Shown: one piece after another, positions 52,113-61,073 of the stretch | Layout: each line of letters begins with the position of its first letter | How positions within the stretch are numbered: the stretch's first letter is position 1 | Assembly (NCBI RefSeq): GCF_036245865.1 | Contig: NZ_BTTW01000001.1 | Location: 1,860,001-1,924,000, forward strand | Direction of reading: 5' to 3' | Origin: Corallococcus caeni | GTDB lineage: Bacteria > Myxococcota > Myxococcia > Myxococcales > Myxococcaceae | DNA: 64,000 bases | Translations under genes and position numbers: made by a program | The notes under the pieces: model-generated | Database searches by the model: none | What the model was told of the DNA's origin: nothing | The model's input: the letters and a program-made list of their open reading frames with translations, nothing else

Positions 52113-53120
52113 ATGCTCGCCGTTCCAGAACCGTTGTCGCTGGATGACTCGGAAGCGGTCACCTCCCGCGCGTTCGACCGTCGTGCCCTGACGGCGTCGG
52201 TGCGGGAGCTGTCGGTGGTGGCCAACGGGCGCGGCCTGTGGGCCGTGGCGCGCCAGTGGCTGATGATCGCGCTGTGCGTGGCGTTCGTGGTGCAGGTGGA
52301 CCGCTGGTGGGCGTGGGTGCTGGCCGCGGTGGTCATCTCCACGCGGCAGCACGCGCTGCTGAGCCTGGTGCACGAGGCGGCGCACTTCCACCTGCTCACG
52401 AATCGCAAGCTCAACGACGTGGTGGCGGACCTGCTGTGCGCGTTCCCCACCAACATCACCACGGAGGGCTACCGCAAGGAGCACGCGGAGCACCACCGCT
52501 ACGTCAACACGGACAGGGACCCGTACTGGCTCACGGCGCAGCGCGACCACGCGTGGATGTTCCCGCGCACGCGCTGGGGCACGGTGCTGGTGCTGCTGGG
52601 GGACATGGTGGGCTTCTTCACCCTCTCCCACCTGCGCATCGTCATCCCCTGGTCCTATACGGGCCGCTCGATGGGCAAGGGCGGCCCGCCCGTCTCCCGC
52701 GCCGAGCACATCCGCTACGTGCTCTGGCTCGCGGGCCTCATCACCTTCCTCACGCTGACGGGCGGCTGGCTGTACTACCTGCTGCTGTGGTCGGTGCCGT
52801 CGCTGACGCTGATGATGATGGCGTTCCGCATCCGCGCGGTGGTGGAGCACCCCTTCACCCCCGCCAGCCCGGACGAGACGCACGAGACGCGCGACGTGGC
52901 GGCCGCCACGTGGTTCGAGCGCTTCTTCATCGCGCCCTTCAACGCGAGCTACCACCTGTCCCATCACCTCTTCCCGTCCGTGCCCTACTACCACCTGCCC
53001 GCGCTGCACGAGCGGCTCAAGCAGACGGAGCTGTACCGCCCCGGGGAGAACCATTTCCAGACGTACCTGGGCGGGGAGAAGAGCGCGTGGAACTTCCTCA
53101 CGTCCTCCGGCCGCAATTGA
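52113..53120 (+). CDS. Membrane fatty acid desaturase
   Basis: This 335-aa membrane protein has the three His boxes of the di-iron desaturase family: HEAAH (87-91), HAEHH (124-128) and HLSHH (about 286-290). Four or so membrane helices surround them. It likely introduces a double bond into membrane acyl chains; regioselectivity cannot be told. ATG 52113 follows AGGAGG by 11 nt. The gap to the chitinase gene contains a hairpin. Confidence 0.9.
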   Translation: MLAVPEPLSLDDSEAVTSRAFDRRALTASVRELSVVANGRGLWAVARQWLMIALCVAFVVQVDRWWAWVLAAVVISTRQHALLSLVHEAAHFHLLTNRKLNDVVADLLCAFPTNITTEGYRKEHAEHHRYVNTDRDPYWLTAQRDHAWMFPRTRWGTVLVLLGDMVGFFTLSHLRIVIPWSYTGRSMGKGGPPVSRAEHIRYVLWLAGLITFLTLTGGWLYYLLLWSVPSLTLMMMAFRIRAVVEHPFTPASPDETHETRDVAAATWFERFFIAPFNASYHLSHHLFPSVPYYHLPALHERLKQTELYRPGENHFQTYLGGEKSAWNFLTSSGRN

Positions 53121-53182
53121 TTGCGTGATACAATGCATGTGAAGGATTGAAGCCGCACGTGTCACAGCGTGGCGGCCTTTCC

Positions 53183-53211
53183 CCTGGAGGCTCCCTCGTG
53201 GCGCCTCCAGG
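53183..53211. terminator. Hairpin, probable desaturase terminator
   Basis: CCTGGAGGC, 11-nt loop, GCCTCCAGG form a perfect 9-bp stem 62 bp after the desaturase stop. No T tract follows. Confidence 0.45.
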
Positions 53212-53250
53212 CGTGGGAAGCGCCCGCCCGTCCGCGGTGCCACCAGGCAT

Positions 53251-53265
53251 GTTTCACTCTGAAAC
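53251..53265. promoter_or_regulatory. Short perfect palindrome GTTTCA-CTC-TGAAAC
   Basis: Six-base arms with a 3-bp centre lie 249 bp before the chitinase start. The size and position fit an operator half-site pair, but there is no direct evidence. Confidence 0.25.
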
Positions 53266-53513
53266 CAGACGCCCGCCGCGCCGCTGATACAGCAGCCTGG
53301 CGTCCTGGGGACGTGCCGAAATACCCCACCCCATGGCTTGAACACAGACGAACGATCGCGGTGTTTTCGTGCCTGCGATTCGCCAGGTCCCCCTTTGCAT
53401 GCCCGCCAATCCCGGCGCGGCGACAGGGCGCCCGGGGGACCTCCGCCACGCGCCGCGGGCGGAGGGAGGCAGCACCCCCGGCCCGCCTTTTTCACCTGGC
53501 CGTAGGAGAGAAC

Positions 53514-55679
53514 TTGAGAAGGCAGCTCATTGGGTTCCTCGTGGCGTTGGGCGCGATGCACACCGGCTGCGGTGGCGCTCCGGACTTCACCTCCACCGCG
53601 GGCGACGACGACTCGCTGGTGACGACCGGCGACGCGCTCGCGAGCGCGTCCACGATGTTCGACGACGCGCTCGGTTCGGGCTGGCAGGACTGGTCCTGGG
53701 CGACGCACAGCCTCGGCGCGACGAGCCCCGTGTACGCGGGCACCCGCTCCGTCTCCGCGACCTTCGGCCCCTGGAAGGGCCTGTACTTCCACCACGCGGG
53801 CGTGCCCACCACGGGGTACGGCTTCGTGGAGCTGCAGGTGAACGCGGGCGCGACGTCCAACCCCGCCATCGCGCTCTACGCGAGCGTGGGCGGCGTGGCG
53901 AAGCCGCCCGTGGCCCTCAACCCCACCTGCGCGGGCGGCACGCTGAAGGCCAACGCGTGGACGCTGTGCCGCATGCCCCTGTCCACGCTGGGCGCGGCGA
54001 ACGGCACCCTGGACGGGTTGGTGGTGATGGAGAACGCGGGCCGCACGCTGCCCGTGATGTACTTCGACAACGTGCGTCTGGCGGCGAGCACCACCGCCCC
54101 TTCCGCCCCCACGGGCCTGAAGGCCACCGGCTCCACGACGGACGTCGCCCTCACCTGGGGCGCGGTGACGGGCGCCACGGGCTACCACGTCTACCGCGCC
54201 ACGTCGCAGACGGGCACCTACGCGCGGCTCACCTCCTCCGCCCTCACCGCCGCGTCCTACAAGGACACCAGCGCGGCCGTGGGCACCACGTACTGGTACG
54301 CCGTCACCGCGCTGAACGCGGCCGGTGAGAGCGCGAAGTCCACGGCGGTGTCCGGCAAGCGGACCTCCTCCACCACCGTGACCGTGAGCGTCACCCCCAC
54401 CAGCGCGACGCTGGCCCTGGGCGGCGTGCAGACCTTCACCGCGACGGTGACGGGCAGCACCAACACGGCGGTGACGTGGAGCGTCCTGGAAGGCTCCACG
54501 GGCGGCACCGTCACCTCCAGCGGCACGTACACCGCGCCCCGCACGGCGGGCACCTACCACGTCGTCGCCACGAGCAGCGCGGACGCGACGAAGAAGGCCA
54601 CGGCGGACGTGGTGGTGACGGGCCCGGTGGGCACCACCAACAAGTGGGTGTCCGGCTACTACACGGGTTGGAACGCGGATGACTACCCGCCGGAGAAGGT
54701 GGACTTCAGCGCGATGACGCACATCATCGTGGGCCGCGTGACGCCGAACGCGGATGGCACGGTGAACGCCATCTTCGACAACTCGAACGGCTCCGCCATG
54801 GCGAAGACGCTCTCCACCCGCGCGCACGCCGCGGGGCGCAAGGCCATCATCATGGTGGGCGGCGCGGGCGAGCACGCCGGCTGGGTGGGCGCGGCCACCT
54901 CCGTGAACCGGGAGAAGTTCGTCCAGAACCTGCTCAAGGTGATGGACGACCACGGCTACGACGGGCTCGACATCGACTGGGAGCCGGTGGAGGAGGTGGA
55001 CAAGCCGAACCTGCTCGCGCTGGTGCAGCGGCTGCGTCAGGTGCGTCCCAACATGCTGCTGACGTTCCCCATCGGGTGGATCAACAACAACTTCGCCACG
55101 GACGCGTCGCTCAAGTGGTACCCGCAGCTGGCCCAGTACCTGGACCAGGTGAACGTCATGTCCTACGAGATGATTGGCGTCTGGGACGGCTGGGATTCGT
55201 GGTTCACGTCCGCGCTCAAGGGCGAGTCCGGCACCCACCCGACGTCCATCGAGTCCAGCCTCAAGGCCTGGGTGGCCGCGGGCATCCCCAAGGAGAAGCT
55301 GGGCATGGGCATCCCGTTCTACGGCCTCGCGTGGCGTCACATCACCGGCCCGCGCCAGCCCTTCACCAACTGGTCCGACTACGTGGGCGGGGACAACTCC
55401 TTCACGTACAAGAAGATCCTCGCGCTCTCCAAGACGGGCAAGCTCCAGTGGGATGTGGCGGCGCAGGCCAACTACGTCACGTTCGACACGCCGGTGGAGG
55501 ACGGCACGGTGCGCTGGATCACCTACGACGGTCCGGAGGCCATCCAGGCCAAGGGCCAGTACGCCAAGGCCAACGGCTACGGCGGCACCATCATCTGGAC
55601 CATCAACCAGGGCTGCATCGACCCCGCGACGGGCTCCAACCCGCTGCTCACCGAGGTCAAGAAGGCGTTCCTCCAGTAA
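53514..55679 (+). CDS. GH18 chitinase lipoprotein, multidomain
   Basis: This 721-aa secreted enzyme starts at TTG 53514 with TAGGAGAG directly before it; the signal ends in HTGC (Cys19). Residues about 40-195 resemble a carbohydrate-binding beta-sandwich, 198-285 a fibronectin type III domain (PTGLKATGSTTDVALTW), 290-370 a Big_2-like Ig domain, and 380-720 the GH18 barrel. The catalytic motif DGLDIDWEP gives E490, with the preceding Asp residues intact. It should cleave chitin outside the cell. A strong intrinsic terminator follows. It complements the GH46 chitosanase in the window. Confidence 0.92.
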   Translation: MRRQLIGFLVALGAMHTGCGGAPDFTSTAGDDDSLVTTGDALASASTMFDDALGSGWQDWSWATHSLGATSPVYAGTRSVSATFGPWKGLYFHHAGVPTTGYGFVELQVNAGATSNPAIALYASVGGVAKPPVALNPTCAGGTLKANAWTLCRMPLSTLGAANGTLDGLVVMENAGRTLPVMYFDNVRLAASTTAPSAPTGLKATGSTTDVALTWGAVTGATGYHVYRATSQTGTYARLTSSALTAASYKDTSAAVGTTYWYAVTALNAAGESAKSTAVSGKRTSSTTVTVSVTPTSATLALGGVQTFTATVTGSTNTAVTWSVLEGSTGGTVTSSGTYTAPRTAGTYHVVATSSADATKKATADVVVTGPVGTTNKWVSGYYTGWNADDYPPEKVDFSAMTHIIVGRVTPNADGTVNAIFDNSNGSAMAKTLSTRAHAAGRKAIIMVGGAGEHAGWVGAATSVNREKFVQNLLKVMDDHGYDGLDIDWEPVEEVDKPNLLALVQRLRQVRPNMLLTFPIGWINNNFATDASLKWYPQLAQYLDQVNVMSYEMIGVWDGWDSWFTSALKGESGTHPTSIESSLKAWVAAGIPKEKLGMGIPFYGLAWRHITGPRQPFTNWSDYVGGDNSFTYKKILALSKTGKLQWDVAAQANYVTFDTPVEDGTVRWITYDGPEAIQAKGQYAKANGYGGTIIWTINQGCIDPATGSNPLLTEVKKAFLQ

Positions 55680-55700
55680 CCGGGAGGGCCTGAAGCCAGA

Positions 55701-55734
55701 CGGCCGCGTGGGCACCCGCCCGCGCGGCCGTTTT
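55701..55734 (+). terminator. Rho-independent terminator of chitinase gene
   Basis: CGGCCGCG (55701-55708) pairs with CGCGGCCG (55723-55730) across a 14-nt loop, followed by TTTT. It begins 22 bp after the stop codon. Confidence 0.75.
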
Positions 55735-55756
55735 CATTCACGGGCAACGAGGACCG

Positions 55757-56521
55757 TCACGACGCGGAAGGCGGCGCGGCGGAGGACGGGGTGACGGGGC
55801 CCACCGGGTCCGGCCCTCCGGCGTAGACGCCCTGGTACGCGGGCGGCAGCAGCGCGGCCACCCGGCGCATCATCGCGTCCACCAGCGCCTGGCGCGCGTC
55901 GGCGGAGCCGGACACCTCCGGCTCCAGGTCCTCCATGCGGAAGGCGGGCCCGAAGGTGACGGTGACGTCGGCGTGGTAGAGCCGCTCGCCGCCCATGTCG
56001 GAGTCGTTGATGGGCATGAGCTTCTCCGTGCCCGTCAGCGCCACCGGCACGATGGGCACCCCCGCGCGCTTGGCGATGAGGCCCACGCCCTTCTTCGCCT
56101 GCAACAGGCCGGCGGAGCGGCTGCGCCCCCCTTCCGGGAAGATGAGCACGGACTGGCCGCCCTTGAGCAGCTCCACGCAGCGGCGCAGCGCTTCGATGTC
56201 CGGCGAGTTGGGCGTGATGTCGATGGTGTCCATCGTCTCCGCCGCCAGCCGCGTCATCACGGTGCCGTGCAGCTTCACGCCCGCGAGGAAGACGACCCGC
56301 CTGGGGCGCAGCGCCCGGTAGAGCGTGAAGCCGTCCGCGTTGGACAGGTGGTTGCAGATGAAGAGGCAGGGGCCGGCCGGCAGGTCCTTCAGGCCGTACA
56401 CCTTCGCGTGGGACAGCCGGCCCCACACGCCATGCATCAGCGCGCGCACGACGTGGCGGCGGAGCCCGCGAGGCAGCAGCGACATCAGGGCGAAGAGAGC
56501 TCGAAGCACGGGCCGGCCCAC
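55757..56521 (-). CDS. 1-acyl-sn-glycerol-3-phosphate acyltransferase-like (PlsC family)
   Basis: This 254-aa protein has an N-terminal amphipathic or membrane segment (residues 1-20), the acyltransferase motif NHLSNADG (H58, D63), FPEGGRSRS (128-136) and VPIVPVALTG. These define PlsC enzymes, which acylate lysophosphatidic acid at the inner membrane face. A C-terminal Pro/Ala tail is extra. The start is GTG 56521. It may be distant from the main phospholipid acyltransferase, and acyl substrate is unknown. Confidence 0.85.
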   Translation of the reverse strand: MGRPVLRALFALMSLLPRGLRRHVVRALMHGVWGRLSHAKVYGLKDLPAGPCLFICNHLSNADGFTLYRALRPRRVVFLAGVKLHGTVMTRLAAETMDTIDITPNSPDIEALRRCVELLKGGQSVLIFPEGGRSRSAGLLQAKKGVGLIAKRAGVPIVPVALTGTEKLMPINDSDMGGERLYHADVTVTFGPAFRMEDLEPEVSGSADARQALVDAMMRRVAALLPPAYQGVYAGGPDPVGPVTPSSAAPPSAS

Positions 56522-56752
56522 GTCCTTTCCGGAAAACCCCTGGACCCTAGGGGAGTGATGGCTGGACGTCCTCCTGGAAGATGTAGTCCTGCCCGGCGGG
56601 GCGGGTCAGCGGTCCTCTGGGAGCGCCGGGCCGCCCGCCTGCCCTTCCGTCATCCAGCCAACGATGCGCCTGCCCCCAGGTCCCGGCGCGAGGCCCGGAA
56701 GCCAGCGCGCCGGTCCGCGCGGCCCCGCACCCCGCGTGTTATGGGAAGGCGC

Positions 56753-57646
56753 ATGAGCGCCGAAGCCACGCCCTCCCGAGCGAAGCGGCCCGTCGAGTAC
56801 GAGGCCACCGTCACCGAAGTGCGGTGGGAGACGCACGACACGGCGACGCTGCTGCTGGAGCTGGGCCCGGGGGCGGGGCCGCTCGACTACAAGGCGGGCC
56901 AGTTCCTCAACATCGACCCGCACCAGTTCCGGGCGCTCGCCCACCAGTGCGCGTACCTCCAGGAGCAGAAGAGGCGCAAGGAGCCGCCGCGCTCGTACTC
57001 GCTCGCCTCCGCGCCGCACGAGCGGCACGTGGCCATCACGGTGAAGGACGAGGAGTTCATCCCGGGCGTCACGCGCTACCCGCCGCTGTTGTCCCCGCTG
57101 CTGGTGCACGGCCGGCTGGTGGGGGCGAAGCTGAAGGTGACGGGCTTCATGGGGCCGTACGTGCTGCCGGACGACGTGACGGAGCGGACGGACCACGTGC
57201 TGCACGTGGTGGCGGGCTCCGGCGCGGTGCCGAACTTCGCCATCGTGAAGGACGCGCTGCACCGGGGGCTGAAGCTGCGGCACACGTTCCTCGCGTCCAA
57301 CAAGACCTGGGGCGACATCCTCTACCGCGAGGAGCTGGCCGCGCTGGAGCGCGCCGCGCCGGACCGCGTGCGGGTGGTGCACACGCTCACGCGTGAGACG
57401 GACGAGACGAAGTACGGCCCCCAGGTGCGCAAGGGCCGCGTCGCGGAGGCGCTGTTGCACGAGCTGCTTCCGGACCGCGACACCTGCCTCGTGTACGTGT
57501 GCGGGCCCGCCATCACCCCGTGGGACCGGCGCAAGGCGCTGGAGACGCGCACGCCCGCCACGCCGCGCTTCATGGAGGCGGTGCTCGGCCACCTGCACGA
57601 GCTGGGCATCCCGGACAAGCGCATCAAGCGCGAGGCCTACGGCTGA
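56753..57646 (+). CDS. Ferredoxin-NADP-reductase-family flavoprotein
   Basis: This 297-aa protein has an FAD domain with RSYSLASAPHE (80-90), an NAD(P) domain with VVAGSGAVPNFAI (153-164) and a C-terminal YVCGPA. It lacks a 2Fe-2S domain, so it needs a partner for onward electron transfer. The insert TRYPPLLSPLLVHG and the KRKEPPRSYS region are unusual for FNR and closer to the BenC/BoxA/phenylacetyl-CoA epoxidase reductase group. ATG 56753 follows GGGAAGG. Confidence 0.8.
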   Translation: MSAEATPSRAKRPVEYEATVTEVRWETHDTATLLLELGPGAGPLDYKAGQFLNIDPHQFRALAHQCAYLQEQKRRKEPPRSYSLASAPHERHVAITVKDEEFIPGVTRYPPLLSPLLVHGRLVGAKLKVTGFMGPYVLPDDVTERTDHVLHVVAGSGAVPNFAIVKDALHRGLKLRHTFLASNKTWGDILYREELAALERAAPDRVRVVHTLTRETDETKYGPQVRKGRVAEALLHELLPDRDTCLVYVCGPAITPWDRRKALETRTPATPRFMEAVLGHLHELGIPDKRIKREAYG

Positions 57647-57652
57647 CAGGCC

Positions 57653-58522
57653 TCAGTGCGCGGACGCGGGGACGTCCACGGGCGGCAGCTGCTCCAGGAA
57701 CGTCAGCACGCGGTCGGCCGTCTCGCGCGGCTTCTCCATCGGGAACAGGTGCGAGGCGAGCGGCAGCGTGTCCACCCGCGCGCGCTGCATCTCACCCTCC
57801 GCTCGCGCCAGCGCGTCGGGCAGGAGCGTGTCGGAGCGCTCGCCGCGCAGCACCAGCGTGGGCGCCGCGTTGGCGCGGATGAGCGTCCACGGGTCGGCGG
57901 GGAACGTCTCGAAGATGCGGGCCTCCCACTCGCGCGGGAAGCGCAGCCGGAAGTCCCCCGCCTCCGTGGGCACCAGGCCGTGCGTGATGTAGTCGCTGAA
58001 GCAGTCCGCGTCCCAGTCCTTGAACAGCTTGCGCTGGCGGTACGCCGTGGCCGCCTCCTCGCGCGTGGCCCAGCGGTCCCGCCGCCGCAGCGCGCCCCGC
58101 ACGATGGCGGTGCGGTCCATGCGGCCCAGCAGCTTCATCAGGCGCAGCGCCCACAGCCGGGGCCCGGTGACGAGCACCGGATCCAACGCCACCACCGCGC
58201 GGAACAGCCCCGGGTTCGCGGCGGACGCCATCAGCGTGCTCGTGCCGCCCACGCTGTGTCCCACGCCCAGCACGCCGGAGCGCCCCCGCGCCTTCAGCTC
58301 GCGCGCCAGGTCCTCGCCCAGCTCCTGCCAGGTCGTGAGCGCCTTCGGGTCCTGGTCCGGCATCAGCGGCCGCGTGCGCAGGGACACCACGTGGTAGCGC
58401 GTCGCGAGCCGCGCGAAGAGCTTCCGGTACGTCTCCGGAGGGAAACCGTTCGCGCAGGCGAAGTGCAGGAGCGGTCCGCTCCCGCCCCAGTCATCCAGCT
58501 CCAAGGCCATGCCCCTTCCCAT
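57653..58522 (-). CDS. Alpha/beta-hydrolase fold protein
   Basis: This 289-aa protein has LHFACANGFPPETY (19-32), the elbow VGHSVGG (Ser90) and LPLASHLFPMEKP, where His is the likely catalytic base; the acid is probably in RGERSD. It is close to serine hydrolase or haloalkane-dehalogenase-like proteins. In-frame ATGs at 58522 and 58510 each have a purine-rich stretch before them; I use 58522. It is convergent with the FNR gene at a 6-bp gap. Substrate is unknown. Confidence 0.8.
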   Translation of the reverse strand: MGRGMALELDDWGGSGPLLHFACANGFPPETYRKLFARLATRYHVVSLRTRPLMPDQDPKALTTWQELGEDLARELKARGRSGVLGVGHSVGGTSTLMASAANPGLFRAVVALDPVLVTGPRLWALRLMKLLGRMDRTAIVRGALRRRDRWATREEAATAYRQRKLFKDWDADCFSDYITHGLVPTEAGDFRLRFPREWEARIFETFPADPWTLIRANAAPTLVLRGERSDTLLPDALARAEGEMQRARVDTLPLASHLFPMEKPRETADRVLTFLEQLPPVDVPASAH

Positions 58523-58934
58523 CGACCCTCCCCACCGCGTCACGGTGGAGGCACTTCACGGCGCGCCCCGCGCTCCTCCGGTGCCATGACGGCCACCGGA
58601 GCCGGCCCCACTCCGGGACGAGCCTCCGCGCCCTGCATTCAGACACCGCGCCCACCGCCCCGGGTTCCCGCGCCGCACGAGACCTCCGGCAGCGACGTCA
58701 TCCTGACGGGGGCCCCTGACGTGCCCACGTCCTCCGACACCCGCGGCGGCCCTCCTTCAAGGGAATCAGCCACCTGGAGTGTCGTCCCGTGCGCGGCCCA
58801 CGGCGGCCCGTCATGTAACGCCTGCCCGGCCGCCTTGCACGGCCGGGGTCGCCCTCCCCGGGATGGAGGGCACGCGGCCCCCACCCGTGAGGTCGCCTGC
58901 CCCGCCCTCCGGTCCAGGGACGGCCCGCTTGCGT
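58523..58934. other. 412-bp intergenic region with several hairpins
   Basis: This lies between the minus-strand hydrolase start and the methyltransferase stop. It contains inverted repeats CTCCGGTG/CACCGGAG (58576-58601), CCCGGCCG/CGGCCGGG (58825-58847) and GCCCTCC/GGAGGGC (58851-58871). No gene is supported, although weak open frames exist. It should also hold the hydrolase promoter. Confidence 0.45.
58825..58871 (-). terminator. Two adjacent hairpins downstream of the methyltransferase gene
   Basis: Stem 1 is CCCGGCCG/CGGCCGGG with a 7-nt loop; stem 2 is GCCCTCC/GGAGGGC with a 7-nt loop, separated by 3 bp. They lie 64 bp past the minus-strand stop codon. No T run is seen on the minus strand, so termination is uncertain. 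Confidence 0.4.
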
Positions 58935-59828
58935 TCAGGGCTCTGGCGGCGCCGCGTCCGGCGTGGGCTGGGCGTCCGAAGCGGGCTCGGACGGCTCCGG
59001 CGCTTCCTCGCCACCCACGTCCGAGCCACCCGCGCCCGCGGGCGTGATGCCCAGCAGCCGCGTCAGCCGGGGCTGCACGCCCGTCTCCGCCAGCAGCGCC
59101 TGGAGCTGGAGCCGCGCGCGCCGGTTGTCCCGGTGCACCCGACGCCCGAGGATGAGCTCGTTCTTCAACGAGTGCTCCCACCCGGTCAGCTCCGTCACCG
59201 TCACCTGGTAGCCGAACGCCTCCAGCGTCAGCGCGCGGATGACGTTCGTCAGGTGCGAGCCGAACTCGCGCCGGTGCCACGGGTGCTGGAAGAGCAGCGA
59301 CATGGAGCCGGCCGGCTTCGCCTTCTTCTCCTTCAGCTGCGCGGCCACCTCCGCCTGGCAGCACGGCACCACCGCCACGTGGTCCGCGCCGTGCTTGATG
59401 GCCGCCACCAGCGCGTCGTCCGTGGCCGTGTCGCACGCGTGCAGCGCCATCAGCACGTGGATGCGCTCCGGGTACTCCGCCGCGTCGATGTGCGCCGTCT
59501 GGAAGCGCATCCGGTCGAAGTGCAGCCGCTCGGCGCGGCCCTTCGCGCGCTCCGTCAGGTCCGGCCGCCCTTCGATGGACAGCAGCTCACCGCCCGCCGC
59601 GTCCTTGAGGAACAGCTCGTAGACGACGAAGCCCAGGTACGCGTTGCCGCTGCCCGCGTCCACCACCAGCGGGTTCGCGTGGCGCGCCTGCACGTCCTCC
59701 ATCGCGGGGCGCAAGAGGCCCACCAGGTGGTTCACCTGCTTGAGCTTGCGCAGCGCGTCCGCGTTGAGGTGTCCCTCGCGCGTGAGCAGGTGCAGCTCAC
59801 GCAGGAGCGCCTGGGACTGGTCCGGCAA
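58935..59828 (-). CDS. Methyltransferase-fold protein (Methyltransf_32-like)
   Basis: This about 297-aa protein has the SAM motif VVDAGSGNAYLGFVVYELF and the family segments ALHACDTATDDAL and VAVVPCCQAE (the PCC motif of the GSTCD/YgiQ-like methyltransferase family), then SLLFQHPWHRREFGSHLTNVIRAL. The C-terminal 60 residues are acidic and Pro-rich. The start is uncertain: TTG 59828 has AAGGAG just upstream, but the frame stays open to an ATG at 59966 that overlaps nfu. It follows nfu on the same strand. Target is unknown, probably RNA or protein. Confidence 0.7.
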   Translation of the reverse strand: MPDQSQALLRELHLLTREGHLNADALRKLKQVNHLVGLLRPAMEDVQARHANPLVVDAGSGNAYLGFVVYELFLKDAAGGELLSIEGRPDLTERAKGRAERLHFDRMRFQTAHIDAAEYPERIHVLMALHACDTATDDALVAAIKHGADHVAVVPCCQAEVAAQLKEKKAKPAGSMSLLFQHPWHRREFGSHLTNVIRALTLEAFGYQVTVTELTGWEHSLKNELILGRRVHRDNRRARLQLQALLAETGVQPRLTRLLGITPAGAGGSDVGGEEAPEPSEPASDAQPTPDAAPPEP

Positions 59829-59866
59829 GAGCTCCTTGCGGACCTGCGGCGCCTTGACGTTCCGCC

Positions 59867-60427
59867 TCAGACGGACACCACTTCGGTGACCTCCGGGATC
59901 ATCTCCCGGAGCCGGCCCTCGATGCCCATCTTCAGCGTCGCCGTGGACGACGGGCAGCCCGCGCACGAACCCTTCATGTGCAGGTACACGATGCCGTCCT
60001 CGAAGCGGTCCAGCGTGATGTCACCGCCGTCCTGCGCCACGGCCGGGCGGATCTCCTCGTCCAGGATGAACTGGATGCGCTGCTCCACCGTGCCGTCCGC
60101 GCTCGTCGCCTGACGCGCCGCCGCGACCGCCGCCTCGTCCACCACCGGCAGGCCTTCCGACAGGTGCGTGTCCAGCGTGGACATCACGGAGTCGTTGAGC
60201 TCGTCCCACTCGCCGGACTCGCCCTTCGTCACGGTGACGAAGTTCGTGCCCAGCATCACCGCCGTCACGCCCTGGATGTCCATGAGCCGGAGCGCCAGGG
60301 GCGACTTGGCCTGCGCTTCGTCCCGGTTGGTGAAGTTCACCGCGCCACCGCCCAGCAGCTTGCGGTCCACCACGTACTTCAACGTGCTGGGGTTGGGGGT
60401 CCACTCGAGCTGGATGTTCACTGACAT
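59867..60427 (-). CDS. Nfu-type iron-sulfur cluster carrier protein
   Basis: This 186-aa protein has an N-terminal Nfu_N domain (1-90: IQLEWTPNPSTLKYVV, AVMLGTNFVTVTKG) and a C-terminal NifU-like domain with CAGCPSS (C155 and C158), which ligate the transferable cluster. It delivers [4Fe-4S] clusters to target enzymes. GGGAGAA lies 5 nt before the ATG. It precedes the methyltransferase gene and may be co-transcribed. The degenerate A-type scaffold found in E. coli NfuA is replaced by Nfu_N here. Confidence 0.93.
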   Translation of the reverse strand: MSVNIQLEWTPNPSTLKYVVDRKLLGGGAVNFTNRDEAQAKSPLALRLMDIQGVTAVMLGTNFVTVTKGESGEWDELNDSVMSTLDTHLSEGLPVVDEAAVAAARQATSADGTVEQRIQFILDEEIRPAVAQDGGDITLDRFEDGIVYLHMKGSCAGCPSSTATLKMGIEGRLREMIPEVTEVVSV

Positions 60428-60567
60428 GTGTTCTCCCTACGAAAGTCCGCTTCCTCTAAAGGGCGCCGGGCCCCATAGCAACCTGTCCGGCTGTCAGGCA
60501 AACGCCCCGCGTGATTCATTCACTCCGGATGGAGCCCGGCCCGTCACCGATGTAAGACAGGGCCCCT

Positions 60568-61008
60568 ATGCCCTTCCCTCCGCGTCTCGCCCACCTCGCC
60601 ACCAAGGCCGTGGTGGTGGCCAAGCTGGGCCCCACCTACGCGGACGCCCACCGCATTGACTCCGAGGAGGCCGCCCAGCGCCTGTCCACCGCCCTCTCCG
60701 GGCGCCTCCTGACCTCCCTGCTGGAGGCCACCTGGACGCAGATGCTCGGGAGCACGAAACGTCTCAAGGAAGAGGGCCTCCTGGAGAAGGTGGCCGCCAC
60801 CCTGAGCGACCGGCCGCAGCGGCCGGGCAAGGTCGCCAACGTGACGGCCGGCTGGAGCGCCTTCCTCATCCTGGTGGACCTGGAGGTAGGCACCGCCAGC
60901 GACGCTGCCCGGCGCGTCATGGAGTCCGACGAGGGCCGCAAGCGGGCCGCCGCGGGCCTCACGGAGGTGGCCGGGTTCCTGGCCCAGGAGCTCACGCGCG
61001 GGAAGTAG
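60568..61008 (+). CDS. Conserved hypothetical protein (146 aa)
   Basis: I do not recognise this 146-aa protein. It is soluble and largely helical, with an N-terminal TKAVVVAKLGPTYADAH, a middle LEATWTQMLGSTKRLKEEGLLEKVAATL and a C-terminal GLTEVAGFLAQEL. TAAGAC lies 9 nt before the ATG and no ribosome-binding site is present. It is divergent from nfu and 65 bp before the FemAB-like gene. Confidence 0.6.
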   Translation: MPFPPRLAHLATKAVVVAKLGPTYADAHRIDSEEAAQRLSTALSGRLLTSLLEATWTQMLGSTKRLKEEGLLEKVAATLSDRPQRPGKVANVTAGWSAFLILVDLEVGTASDAARRVMESDEGRKRAAAGLTEVAGFLAQELTRGK

Positions 61009-61073
61009 ACGGCGCCCTGGCCGCCGTGGCGGCAGCCGCCACCCGCCGTTATAGGCTGGCGCTCGCCACGTCC

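Larger units (their letters stand above)
53121..53513. other. 393-bp intergenic region before chitinase
   Basis: This holds a hairpin (53183-53211), a small perfect palindrome (53251-53265) and the chitinase ribosome-binding site. No convincing promoter hexamers are seen, and no gene. Confidence 0.4.

Noticed and set aside
53169-53513. Longer chitinase start at ATG 53169
   Set aside because: It would place the signal peptide about 115 residues inside the protein; TTG 53514 has an ideal ribosome-binding site and begins the signal.
51987-55715. 1242-aa minus-strand open frame
   Set aside because: It is antisense to the desaturase and chitinase genes, which have intact catalytic motifs.
58544-58934. 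Possible gene on the plus strand between the hydrolase and methyltransferase genes
   Set aside because: The frame is Pro/Ser/Arg low-complexity without a ribosome-binding site, and overlaps several inverted repeats.
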